This document shows positions 52,144 through 62,786 of a stretch of 64,000 bases of DNA, one piece after another. Source of the stretch: Candidatus Ribeiella danica (lineage in GTDB: Bacteria; Chloroflexota; Chloroflexia; Chloroflexales; Roseiflexaceae); contig JADKFS010000001.1 in assembly GCA_016717335.1 (NCBI GenBank), positions 3,183,003 to 3,247,002 of the forward strand. Reading direction: 5' to 3'. A program made the translations under genes and the position numbers. The notes under the pieces were generated by a model. That model made no database searches and was not told the origin of the DNA. It saw nothing but the letters and a program-made list of their open reading frames with translations. Within the stretch, counting starts at the first letter, position 1. Each line of letters starts with the position of its first letter.

Positions 52144-52944
52144 CTACTCGAAATGGAAGCGCGCCTGGAAGCGCCGCAGCTCCTTGAGCACCACGCGGCC
52201 GAGCGCAGCGATCAGCACGACATTCGCGATCGCCCGCAGCGAGTCCCATGCCAGCGAGGTGGTGGCGTAGAAGGCCCAGTAGCGCCGCAGCGTCTCGGCC
52301 AGGCCGAGGCCCGGCTCCCAGTAGAGCGCGCCGGCGCCGACCAGCGGCCAGGACCACAGGTTCATCAGGGCGCCGAACAGCAGCCCCCAGAGGTAGCCGT
52401 AGGCGCACAGCAGCGCCAGCTCGGCGCGGCCGCCCGGCGCGAGGCCGCGGCCAAGCGGGCGCAGCGCGGCCGTGCACAGGCCCATCCAGCCGACCACGAG
52501 CATCTGGAACGGCATCCACGGCCCGACCCCGCCGGTCAGCAGGGCCGAGACGAGCAGCGAGAGCGCGCCCATGAGGAAGCCGAAGCGCCCGCCGTAGACG
52601 TAGCCGGCCAGGATCACCAGGAAGAAGAACGCCGGCGCGTCGCCGGGGCCGGCGGGCAGCCGCAGCACCGCGTTGATCGCCGTCAGCACGCCGAGCACGG
52701 CGACCGTCTTGGCGTTGAGCCGGCCGGCGCCCAGCTCGGCCAGCAGCAGCGCCAGCAGCGCCGGCCCGAGCACCGCGAAGATCAGCGGCGCGTCGGCGGC
52801 GTGCGCGGCGCTCTGGCCCGCCAGCGCGCGCTCCGAGAGGAAGAACGGGTAGAGAAACGCCGCCGCGCCGAGCGCGCAGAGCAGCCCCAGGACAACGCCG
52901 CCGGCCAGCGTGGAGGCGGTGGCCTTCGATCGATCAGCGAACAC
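52144..52944 (-). CDS. ECF transporter S-component-like membrane protein
   Basis: A 267-residue integral membrane protein with six or more helices: GVVLGLLCALGAAAFLYPFF, LIFAVLGPALLALLLAEL, VAVLGVLTAINAVLRLP, FFFLVILAGYVYGGRFGFLM, ALSLLVSALLTGGVGPWMPF and VVGWMGLCTAALRPLG. The GRFGFLMGALSLLVSALLTG-type glycine-rich helix and TAINAVLR segment are typical of the substrate-binding subunits of ECF vitamin transporters (CbrT/QueT-like group). No EcfA or EcfT gene is adjacent, so it would share an energising module encoded elsewhere or act alone. GTG start with AAGGAGGG 6 nt upstream. Confidence 0.8.
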   Translation of the reverse strand: MFADRSKATASTLAGGVVLGLLCALGAAAFLYPFFLSERALAGQSAAHAADAPLIFAVLGPALLALLLAELGAGRLNAKTVAVLGVLTAINAVLRLPAGPGDAPAFFFLVILAGYVYGGRFGFLMGALSLLVSALLTGGVGPWMPFQMLVVGWMGLCTAALRPLGRGLAPGGRAELALLCAYGYLWGLLFGALMNLWSWPLVGAGALYWEPGLGLAETLRRYWAFYATTSLAWDSLRAIANVVLIAALGRVVLKELRRFQARFHFE

Positions 52945-55165
<2,221 letters not shown>

Positions 55166-55257
55166 CGTCGCCTCCTCCATGCTCCAAGCCGTACCCTGGC
55201 ATGGTACCACGGGTGTGTGCGGGGCGCGCGGCCCCCGCCCTCGCCTGCTGTGAGGGT

Positions 55258-55418
55258 GCCCTCACCCCCTACTCTGCGGTTCGCCTATCGAATATCCCTC
55301 CCCTGGTAGGGGAGGGGCAGATTCTTGGCATCTGGGTGCGGTCGCATAGCGACCGCACCCAGATGCCAAAATGACACCCCCTTTCCCATTCTGGGAGAGG
55401 GGGTAGGGGGTGAGGGCC
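55258..55418. repeat. Composite palindromic element with 21-bp central stem
   Basis: CCCTCACCCCCTAC at the left and GTAGGGGGTGAGGG at the right are exact complements. Inner hairpins are CCCTCCCCTGGTAGGGGAGG and CCCATTCTGGGAG. The perfect central palindrome is at 55325-55369 (arm TTGGCATCTGGGTGCGGTCG plus C, loop ATA). It overlaps the 3' end of the M23 peptidase remnant, so it seems to have entered or extended that gene. Confidence 0.9.
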
Positions 55419-56487
55419 AACAGCGCGCTGAGACGCCATCTTTGAAGAAGCAACCCTGGAACGGAGATAGGGATGGCACCATCCAAATCGTCCAGCGGAA
55501 AGAAATTAAACATTACGCTCGACGGCCGCCCATCCGAGCCAGTCTCGAAGGTGGATGGCACGACGGCCTGGACCCAGGCCAGCCGCCCGCTCGGTGTCTC
55601 GATACCGTACCACAGCTCATACGCAAGCACGCTGGTCGCCCGGACGTCTTCCGGGCCGGCGTAGATCGCGATCAGCGGAAAGCGCTCGCCCGGCCGGAGC
55701 CGTAGCTCGCCGGCCTGCTGTCGCGCGTTCGCGCCGGGCGGCACCGACCAGAGCGTGATGCTCTCTGAGACCGGCTGCGTCGCGACGGCCACGGCTGCGC
55801 GGGCGCCCGGCGCGAGCGCCCGATGCGCAACGACGTGAGTCGGGTTGCGCCACCGAGCGCATCCGGCAGCTCGGGTGCGTCGATCGGCCAGTAGCCCGGG
55901 CCGGGCGGGCAGTCTGGGCCGCAGCGGTAGCCGTAGCGCGGCGCTGCCCCGTTCACCTCGCGCCTTGTGAAAAACGTTCGTATCTCAAAGTGCAGGTGAT
56001 TTGGCGTGGTGTCGCCCCGCCGCAGCACCGTGCCGATCAGGTCGCCGCGCTCGACCTGACTGCCGACCTGGACGGCAAGCTTCGGGTCGAGGTGGCCGTA
56101 CATCGAGTAGAGGTCGTCCGCGTGCCGGACGATCACGACCCGGCCGGGGTAGTTCGCGTCGGCGTACACAACCTCGCCGTCTGCGATCGCGTAGACCTGC
56201 GCGCCGGCGGTGTCGCCCTGCTGCGCGTACCAGTCCTCGCCGGTGTGCCACCAGCCAGGGTTGTACCAGGTGTTCTCCGTCTCGGCGCCGTGGCGAATGA
56301 AGAAGCCGTCCCCAGCCGGTCTGCCTGGCTTCCCGATCGGATAGCCGAACGCGAGGGGCGTGTTCGGTGCGGGTGTCGGCGCGGGGACCGGCGACTGCGT
56401 GGGGCGTTCGGTCGGCGCGACCCTCCCCGCTGCCGGCGACGTGGCTGGAGGTGCGCTCGAAACGCTCGTCGGCGCGCTCCCTTTATC
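55262..56487 (-). pseudogene. M23 peptidase remnant, 5'-truncated and frameshifted
   Basis: The frame opens at 56487 without a start codon. It encodes a Pro/Thr linker and then a LytM/M23 peptidoglycan hydrolase domain: LAFGYPIGKPG, VYAIADGEVVYADANYPGRV, SMYGHLDPKL and the zinc/catalytic HLHFEIRTFF. After PIDAPELPDALGGAT the frame shifts near 55845 and continues in another frame as ALAPGARAAVAVATQPVSES to VMFNFFPLDDLDG. The tail then runs into the palindromic element at 55418. A missing N terminus, a frameshift and a repeat-derived end mark it as broken. Truncation coincides with the composition change near 56470. Confidence 0.8.
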
Positions 56488-57117
56488 GGGAGCTTACAGC
56501 ACGTGGCCTCGTACTTGAGCCACGACTGGGAGCATCAGAGGCACGAATCACTTTCGCAGCCAAGCATCCTACTCGAAGAGACGAGTACGTTCTCGCAATA
56601 GAAACCGACGGTCCAGCATACCATTCAGCTAACGGCCTCCGAGCGCGACCGTCTCCGCCAACAGCAGCTTGAGAATCTTGGGTGGAGTTATCACCGCATC
56701 TGGTGCCTCGATTGGTATCAACGGCGCGAGGAAACCATTGCGCGCATCCTAGACAGCTACGCTGAGGCAGTACGAGCAGCCGATCAGCGTCTATCCGTGA
56801 TAGGGCCTCCGGCTGTTTCGGAAACAGTACTCCAAGCAAAGACTATATCCGATTTGGATGAGGAAGAGGACGTAGATGTAGTGCCTCCGCGAGAGCGAAG
56901 GCCGGACATACCACAGGGACTAGCTATTGGTTCCTATGTGCCGACACAGCTTGTGGCGTTAGTGCGCTGGATCAATTCTGATGGTGTATTACGCACTGAT
57001 GAAGAAATCATGGAGGAACTACGAAAGGATCTTGGCTTCCAGCGATTAGGGCCGCGCATGCCTGAAGCGTTTCAGACAGCGATTAACTTGGAACGACGCA
57101 ACCAGAAACGACACTAG
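56470..57117 (+). pseudogene. 3' remnant of a helicase/nuclease gene (Vsr-like REase domain), frameshifted
   Basis: The first frame reads SLYRELTARGLVLEPRLGAS and EYVLAIETDGPAYHSA, then shifts near 56635. The second frame continues ERDRLRQQQLENLGWSYHRI and CLDWYQRREETIARIL, ending in FQTAINLERRNQKRH. This is the pattern of the REase_MTES_1575 (very-short-patch-repair-like) nuclease domain and tail that end large DUF4011-type superfamily 1 helicases. The helicase itself is absent: the fragment begins at the junction with the truncated M23 gene. The composition is far less GC-rich than the left side. An additional open stretch (57118-57281, containing VTEEEFPDLARCFRHS) may be another decayed piece. 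Confidence 0.75.
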
Positions 57118-57247
57118 TCCGAGCTATTGCCAATTGTGAAGAAAGACTCTATAGAGTCAGGCGCGTGACTGAAGAAGAATTCCCAGACTTAGCGCGGTGT
57201 TTTCGGCATTCCACGTTCTTCGTGCCAATCAATTGGACACATGGTAT

Positions 57248-57472
57248 CTATGTTGACACGATGGTGATGACGTGTGAATAAAAGACGTACATCGTCGTTG
57301 CAATCTCTGTTGAATGCTCGGACTTCCAAGGAGTCGCAATAGTCTGTGCTTGCACACTCAGTATATTTTCGTTCGCGAGCTCTCTTAGAAAGTCGGCGGC
57401 TGCTACTTCTGCTTCCGCAATGGCTTCGTCAATCTTGTCGCCTTCTCCTGAAAACGTATGAATTTGCGCCAC
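57248..57472 (-). CDS. Small hypothetical protein
   Basis: 74 residues: AQIHTFSGEGDKIDEAIAEA, EVAAADFLRELANENILSVQ, then AQTIATPWKSEHSTEIAT and VFYSHVITIVST. A helix followed by beta strands is suggested; no family recognised. The GTG start has a strong GGAGGA 6 nt upstream, which supports a real gene. It is the last gene of the island's minus strand, about 110 bp beyond the preceding operon. Confidence 0.55.
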   Translation of the reverse strand: MAQIHTFSGEGDKIDEAIAEAEVAAADFLRELANENILSVQAQTIATPWKSEHSTEIATTMYVFYSHVITIVST

Positions 57473-57582
57473 AGAGTTCCTCCGTATCAGTCAGTGATTC
57501 ATCGACGCGGGATCTATACTGGTCGTCATCGACATGATGATGTAAGGATATCGACGTACATCGTCAGAGAGATCTGCTTGGT

Positions 57583-57900
57583 CTATACCCTTGGTAAGGC
57601 ACGCACCTGGGCAATAAGATCGTTCACACGCTGTAATTGTTGTTGCTTGAACTCAGCTGTTGGATAGTAGTCTGTTTTCTCGAAGTTCTGTCGCGTATTT
57701 TCTAATGCCTCGAGTATGAGGGCAATATCCAGTGAAGAGAGATGCCCAGAACGAATCTGCGTGCTTGTGGCATTGAGACGTTGCAATTTGCTCTGCCTCT
57801 CCTCATATGTAGAGTATTTGGTGCTGTCAATTTTCATCTGCAAGAACTTTAACGACTGAAGTAAGAGATCCGTATCAAGGCCAATTGGCTGCTCGTTCAT
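57583..57900 (-). CDS. Small helical protein at the end of the modification operon
   Basis: 105 residues, helical, charged: LLLQSLKFLQMKIDSTKYST, YEERQSKLQRLNATSTQIRS, SLDIALILEALENTRQNFEK and TAEFKQQQLQRVNDLIAQVR. Heptad-like spacing suggests coiled-coil or helical-bundle packing. Its ATG overlaps the 3' end of the glycosylase gene by 26 bp and GGGAG lies just upstream, so it is translationally coupled to the operon. Unknown function. Confidence 0.65.
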   Translation of the reverse strand: MNEQPIGLDTDLLLQSLKFLQMKIDSTKYSTYEERQSKLQRLNATSTQIRSGHLSSLDIALILEALENTRQNFEKTDYYPTAEFKQQQLQRVNDLIAQVRALPRV

Positions 57901-58618
57901 AATTACTTTTCTCCCCTATACGAAACGCTGATGGGCAGATATCGGCCAGAATACAATCGGCACAACGCGGATCTCGCTCGGTGCAAATCAGTCTTCCGTG
58001 CACTACGAAGTTGACATGGAGGCTCAACCGAATGTCAGGTGGCACTATCTCCTGAAGGCGGTTGTGAACGCGATCGGTCAGACGATGGTGTTGCGTCCAG
58101 CCGAGCCGCCGCATGAGACGCTCGACGTGCGCGTCGACAGCAAATGCTGGCCGGTTGAGACTATATGAAAGCACGCAACGCGCTGTTTTCGGTCCGACAC
58201 CCGGCAACTGACGCAAGAAGACATAGGCCGCTTCGTCGTTCAGTTCACGTAAGAACGAGAGATCAGCACGTCCGACGCGATCGACGATGGCAGCTAGTAG
58301 CCTAGCGATCGCGGTGGATTTTTTCTTCGCGAGGCCGCCGAATCGGATGATCGCTTCGATAGCTGCTGGCGTGGTGCCCGCGACGTCATCCCAGGTTGGA
58401 AAGGCGGAACGCAGAGCATCATATGTCGCATTATACTTGGTCTCCTGAGTTGCTCCAGACAGGATGATAAAGATTAGCTCGTCGAGCGGGTCGTCTTTGT
58501 TACCAAGGCGAGAGACACCATAAACTTCGCACAAGCGTCGATCGATTTCTCGAACGATCTCTTGTGATGGAAAAAAAGCTTCCGCTTCTGTAATTTGCTC
58601 TCGCGCTTTCCTTTGCAT
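57875..58618 (-). CDS. Endonuclease III-like DNA glycosylase (HhH-GPD, 4Fe-4S)
   Basis: 247 residues. The helix-hairpin-helix is LRQLPGVGPKTARCVLSYSL with catalytic Lys (GPKTA), followed by AFAVDAHVERLMRRLGW with the catalytic Asp. The C-terminal ICTERDPRCADCILADICPS gives the C-x6-C-x2-C-x5-C iron-sulfur site. It excises damaged or mismatched bases. Its place 11 nt downstream of the unknown gene in an operon headed by a 5-methylcytosine methyltransferase suggests repair of T:G mismatches from deaminated 5mC, as for Mig-type glycosylases linked to restriction systems; that role is inferred. Low-GC codon use relative to housekeeping genes. Confidence 0.88.
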   Translation of the reverse strand: MQRKAREQITEAEAFFPSQEIVREIDRRLCEVYGVSRLGNKDDPLDELIFIILSGATQETKYNATYDALRSAFPTWDDVAGTTPAAIEAIIRFGGLAKKKSTAIARLLAAIVDRVGRADLSFLRELNDEAAYVFLRQLPGVGPKTARCVLSYSLNRPAFAVDAHVERLMRRLGWTQHHRLTDRVHNRLQEIVPPDIRLSLHVNFVVHGRLICTERDPRCADCILADICPSAFRIGEKSNYERAANWP

Positions 58619-58629
58619 CCGCTATACTT

Positions 58630-59631
58630 TTACAGTATAACTTGGAAATAGCTTGGGTATCGACGGTAATGTCGTGCATATTCTTTGAGTTGAGCCAAAG
58701 AAATATCTTCAGATGGATCGAGACGAAATGGGAGTTTTCCATGTATATTCTCATCCGTATCTGAAAAGAGAAGCTCTTCAATGAGTAATCTTTCCTTTGC
58801 AGTGAGATTTGGAACATTTATATGAGTAACATCTTGCCAATCGGAAGGAAGATAATCCCAACCTTGGTTCCTCAAACTAGAACAAATTTCATCAACCTCA
58901 ACTTTCTTATGAAGTCGAATGGTAGCTGTTAACATTTGATGGAAACCGTCTTGATATGAAAATATCGCCAAAGGGACAGCTCTAACACTAGATTTGCTTT
59001 GGAGTGCCTTTAGCGATGCGATTTTGATAGCCTCACAAAGGATAGGAATGAAGCCGCGATTTGTCATCGATTCAGGCGATATAGTGGTCGGCAAATAGTC
59101 GGCCATCTTCCTCAACAGAGAATCGACACGGCGCTGTTGAATTTGCTCTTCCGTTTCGTCATCCTGTTTTACTCCTAATGTGTCAATATTCGCATTAAGA
59201 GTTATTTTTAAAACGTCTCCTATTTGCAACTTACTGAGAAGTTTTTGGTATTCGAGAAGTTGAGGCCTTCTCTTTGGACTTGCATAATCAAGCCAAATTA
59301 TCATTTCTTTGTCATTGTATTGTTCTTGAACCTTATCGAAATCACGAACAAAATCTGCTGTGGTTTCGTTTTTACACTTAAGAAAAGATGGACGAAGATT
59401 AAATAGTTGCCGCCCATAAACTGCACCATTTTCTTCGATCGAAACTAGATGTTGAAATCTCATCTTATGGTGCACGAGCTTATGATCCTCTAGTTGTGGC
59501 CCTCCCATTGAAATGTAGACATAGTTGTTTGGATTTTTTCCTGCTACCACAAGATCGAGTAGCTCAATGAACAACTGGCGCTCTACATGTTTATTCGGAC
59601 GCAGGTGATACGATACGCCTCCTCCGCTCAT
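58630..59631 (-). CDS. Protein of unknown family in the methyltransferase/GHKL operon
   Basis: 333 residues, soluble, AT-rich. No family recognised. Visible features: VSYHLRPNKHVERQLFIELL at the N terminus, NYVYISMGGPQLEDHKLVHH, RFQHLVSIEENGAVYGRQLF, MIIWLDYASPKRRPQLLEYQ, VDEICSSLRNQGWDYLPSDW and a basic, aromatic end YARHYRRYPSYFQVIL. The EEN and WLDY segments could be strand ends of a Rossmann-like or nuclease-like fold. It overlaps the GHKL gene's stop codon (GTGATGA), with AGGAGG upstream, so the two are translationally coupled. By position it is the best candidate for the effector or restriction subunit; this is inference. Confidence 0.8.
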   Translation of the reverse strand: MSGGGVSYHLRPNKHVERQLFIELLDLVVAGKNPNNYVYISMGGPQLEDHKLVHHKMRFQHLVSIEENGAVYGRQLFNLRPSFLKCKNETTADFVRDFDKVQEQYNDKEMIIWLDYASPKRRPQLLEYQKLLSKLQIGDVLKITLNANIDTLGVKQDDETEEQIQQRRVDSLLRKMADYLPTTISPESMTNRGFIPILCEAIKIASLKALQSKSSVRAVPLAIFSYQDGFHQMLTATIRLHKKVEVDEICSSLRNQGWDYLPSDWQDVTHINVPNLTAKERLLIEELLFSDTDENIHGKLPFRLDPSEDISLAQLKEYARHYRRYPSYFQVIL

Positions 59632-61028
59632 CACCGATTCCTCCTAGCATTTACAAGAGCATCATCAAAGCACCGATTACCAATCTGTGTAGGATCTGCT
59701 TTCGCATCGTCAAAAAAGAATTCTCCAAGTAGTTCGATCTCATCTGAATTTCTATATAACAATATGCGGCGTTTGGTGTCATTACGTGGTGGCAATGGTA
59801 AATTTGGCGAGTACCGTTGACCGATAGAACCGCGCACATTCTTCCAAGCAACATCTGGTATAGAATCTGCAATCCTAGTTGCATCTTTTGGCTTCAGTTG
59901 TTGGAATGTAGCATTTGTTTCGCTCTCTCGGCCTTTCCACCGATTAGTAAAATCAGTGAACTTCTTCAGACCTTCCATCATGAAATCAAGAGCATGCCAG
60001 TACACCAATGACGAGGTGTCCAATCCTCTCTTGGTAGTATTTAGTGGTAAATTTATTGGTTTATCGCTAGAAAAAACAACAACACCGGCAATCGATATAA
60101 ATTGGTTATGAAACGCTGGAACATCGCGAACGCCCCATCCGGTTATGGCCGTCTTGTCACGATTTAAAACTACACGATCGTTACAAATAACCGTCCATCC
60201 TGCATTTTCTCTACTTCGAGGAATCTGAAGATCATCCTCGATTTCTTGTACTGTTGCGAGTCTACTATAGAAACCTAAAACTATGTTGATTTGAACATCG
60301 TCAACAACACCTCTATATGCATATGCCTGAATTTGATCTTCCCTGAAGTCATCCGCAACAAGAATATCGAGGGAAATCGGCTGTACTTCCACATCGTTTA
60401 AGTACACTCGAAACCCCTTTTTTATTATCAGAGCAAAGAATCTTTCTATTTCTTTCGTCAGCTCCTTTAAAAAGGGTGTCTCATCTTCGTCAAATTGCCT
60501 ACTAATAGACGAATACAAGTTGTCCACAAGAATAGTCGTTCCATTATACTCAAGCCCATCTTGAGTATCGATTAAATCCAAAGTCCAATTAACCGAATTA
60601 TCGTCATCTATCCATTCAGGACTTATTTCAACATAATATGTCTGATCTTCATTGCGAGACGTGACTGTTGAATGTTTGCCCATCTTAAATATTGCGCGCT
60701 TCATGCCAATCCCGTACATGCCCACCGTAGGAATATCTTTGTCCCTATCATCCTGACCCCTGCCGAGCCGAAATGCTGTGTTTAGTGCAATATCCCTTGG
60801 TATTCCCCCACAATTATCTTCTATCGAAAACATGTCTGGATTCGCAGTTATCTTTGCCCAATAGCCTTTATAGGGCTGATCTTCATCATGTCCCTTATCT
60901 ACAATTTGACGTAGTACACCATCTACGCAATTATCTAGCAAATCCATTATCGCGTCTTTCAAATCAATATCTCTAGTCAACATGGAGACAAAGAAACGCT
61001 TAGTTGGGCCCGCTTTAACTTCTGCCAT
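59631..61028 (-). CDS. GHKL ATPase (MORC/MutL/Hsp90-like) of a modification operon
   Basis: 465 residues. The Bergerat ATP-binding fold is clear: DAIMDLLDNCVDG (N box, Asn for Mg2+), FSIEDNCGGIPRD (G1) and TVGMYGIGMKRAIFKMGKHS (G2 lid). A transducer-like second domain follows (YAYRGVVDDVQINIVLGFYS, GWTVICNDRVVLNRDKTAIT, LPLNTTKRGLDTSS). MORC/MutL-type ATPases with this layout are known next to DNA methylases in prokaryotic restriction-modification operons. They act as ATP-driven clamps. The ATG at 61028 is preferred (GAAGGGA 8 nt upstream). It lies 55 bp after the methyltransferase gene. Confidence 0.85.
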   Translation of the reverse strand: MAEVKAGPTKRFFVSMLTRDIDLKDAIMDLLDNCVDGVLRQIVDKGHDEDQPYKGYWAKITANPDMFSIEDNCGGIPRDIALNTAFRLGRGQDDRDKDIPTVGMYGIGMKRAIFKMGKHSTVTSRNEDQTYYVEISPEWIDDDNSVNWTLDLIDTQDGLEYNGTTILVDNLYSSISRQFDEDETPFLKELTKEIERFFALIIKKGFRVYLNDVEVQPISLDILVADDFREDQIQAYAYRGVVDDVQINIVLGFYSRLATVQEIEDDLQIPRSRENAGWTVICNDRVVLNRDKTAITGWGVRDVPAFHNQFISIAGVVVFSSDKPINLPLNTTKRGLDTSSLVYWHALDFMMEGLKKFTDFTNRWKGRESETNATFQQLKPKDATRIADSIPDVAWKNVRGSIGQRYSPNLPLPPRNDTKRRILLYRNSDEIELLGEFFFDDAKADPTQIGNRCFDDALVNARRNR

Positions 61029-61083
61029 AGTCTCATCCCTTCGTCTCAATGCCGAAAATGACTACTAAGAACATCGAAGATTC

Positions 61084-62166
61084 TCAACCAAATGATTGTA
61101 TGACCGAGCGCGCCACTGCCTCAGATAGAAGTGGCGGGACAGAGTTGCCAACTTGCATAAACCCATACCACTTGGTCGCGTAGAATTCAAACCAATCGGG
61201 GTACGAATGTAGCCTTGCCGCTTCGCGAACGGTAATCACTCTATGTTCTACTGGATGGATTGGCCGAGGTGCCATATATTTTCCCATTGCGTAGGTAGTA
61301 CCAGCTCGTAGAGTTGGAGCGACACCATTCCAGGCAAGACGGTAGAACCTACTGATAGGTTCGCGAGAGCCTGCTGGGGTATCAGCAAACCGCTCAAGTA
61401 CACTATCTGAGTGCCTTGTCCGTAGAAACCCGCCAATATCGGAAGCCTTCTTACCAGTACGAGGCTTCCGCAGTTCAGCAGAATACAAAGTAGGTTGGCC
61501 TAGAGACCCTGTAAACCGATCGTGTTCATACAAGTAATCGAAACTATTGAGGGTAGGGATATCTGATATAGCGGCACGAACGTCAGGCTTTCTCAGTTCA
61601 TGGTCTGCCGATGCGAACACAGGGATAGGCGGGGGAGGCAATCTGTGTCCGCGGCGCACGCCGACGAAGAATACACGCCGACGGGCCTGGGGAACATTGA
61701 AATCTGCAGCATTTAGAACGAGAGGACGGTCGGGCATTTGGTAACCAGCTTGTGACATTTCTGCGTAGAATTGCCCAATAATTTTGTGGTATTTGGAACC
61801 AAGTATACCTTCGACGTTTTCAGCAATGAAGGCTTTCGGCTGCAACTCCCGAACGACACGTGCAAACTCAAGAAGCAACGAATTGCGACTATCATCAACG
61901 TCGCGTCGACCGCCCACCGAAAATCCCTGACAGGGCGGACCACCAAATACAAGATCGATATCCTGACGATGGCCACAGAGATCGTAGACAAAATCTGCTG
62001 TAAGCTTACTTATGTCGACCGTGCGCGCGAGAGTCGTCGGGAAGTTTGTCGAATAGGTTTCTATGTGTTTAGGATCGTGGTCGAAGGCAGCTAGCACCTG
62101 AAACCCAGCCCGCTCGAAGCCAAGAGACATGCCACCAGCGCCAGAAAATAAGTCGATTGCTTTCAT
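61084..62166 (-). CDS. DNA (cytosine-5-)-methyltransferase
   Basis: 360 residues with all main m5C motifs: I, MKAIDLFSGAGGMSLGFERA; IV, VFGGPPCQGFSVGGRR with the catalytic Cys (about residue 77); VI, FIAENVEGI; VIII, NVPQARRRVFFVGVR; X, MQVGNSVPPLLSEAVARS. The target-recognition region (about 190-290) is short and its specificity is not readable. The ATG at 62166 begins motif I, as usual. First gene of the operon with the GHKL ATPase, the unknown protein and the glycosylase. Composition is clearly lower in GC than the chromosome to the left, suggesting transfer. Confidence 0.95.
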   Translation of the reverse strand: MKAIDLFSGAGGMSLGFERAGFQVLAAFDHDPKHIETYSTNFPTTLARTVDISKLTADFVYDLCGHRQDIDLVFGGPPCQGFSVGGRRDVDDSRNSLLLEFARVVRELQPKAFIAENVEGILGSKYHKIIGQFYAEMSQAGYQMPDRPLVLNAADFNVPQARRRVFFVGVRRGHRLPPPPIPVFASADHELRKPDVRAAISDIPTLNSFDYLYEHDRFTGSLGQPTLYSAELRKPRTGKKASDIGGFLRTRHSDSVLERFADTPAGSREPISRFYRLAWNGVAPTLRAGTTYAMGKYMAPRPIHPVEHRVITVREAARLHSYPDWFEFYATKWYGFMQVGNSVPPLLSEAVARSVIQSFG

Positions 62167-62319
62167 TACACCATGCAGCCTCAAGCTGATCGGAGCCCTC
62201 AATGATGATAGCATACCAATGGCGCAAAGGCAATGGTAATATCTTACAGCTAACGATTGGGAGCCTAGCAAAGCAGCAAAACGACATCCAAGCAATACAG
62301 CTTTATGAGCGTCATCGCG

Positions 62320-62744
62320 CTAGCGCACAGTTCGGCGATCAAGTATCAGACCGAACTCATTATCGAGACGCAACATCAGGTTCATAGACTGCCTGTCCGT
62401 GCCTTCATCGTTATACAGCCAACTCACCCAGTGATGTCCGCAATCGCAAGTTACAAGTTGATAATCTGGCACCGCGAACTTCAGACCGCATTCCCAGCAC
62501 CATATATGGAAGCTGTGGCAACCATCACACTTACCAGTTTGGATGATGTGGGCCATCTCACTATAGGGAAGAAGTAGGCAGGTTGCCCAGAGCACCATAC
62601 CCCGCTGGCTATACTTACCCATATTCCGTCGACATTCATCATAGCATGGTTCATACGTCCATTCATATTCTTCCAAATCTCCAAGCGTAAGAATCGTAAT
62701 TGTTATAGCTGAAGTTTTGCAGATTTGCGCCAGAGTGACGAGTG
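62320..62744 (-). pseudogene. Zinc-ribbon protein, 5' end lost at the IS junction
   Basis: About 140 C-terminal residues with ordered cysteines: YEPCYDECRRN, TGKCDGCHSFHIWCWECGLKF and VTCDCGHHWVSWLYND, giving three Cys pairs or triplets that would bind zinc. The frame has no convincing start before it merges with the transposase sequence near 62750, so the 5' end was probably replaced by the insertion sequence. It ends 154 bp upstream of the methyltransferase start on the same strand and may have belonged to the same cassette. Family not recognised. Confidence 0.55.
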
Positions 62745-62786
62745 ACGTATGATCGCCGTGGTGTCTGGTCGAAAGTGGAGGGTGTG

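Noticed and set aside
52144..52944. A complete ECF transporter operon
   Set aside because: Only an S-component-like gene is present; no EcfA ATPase or EcfT gene lies on either side.
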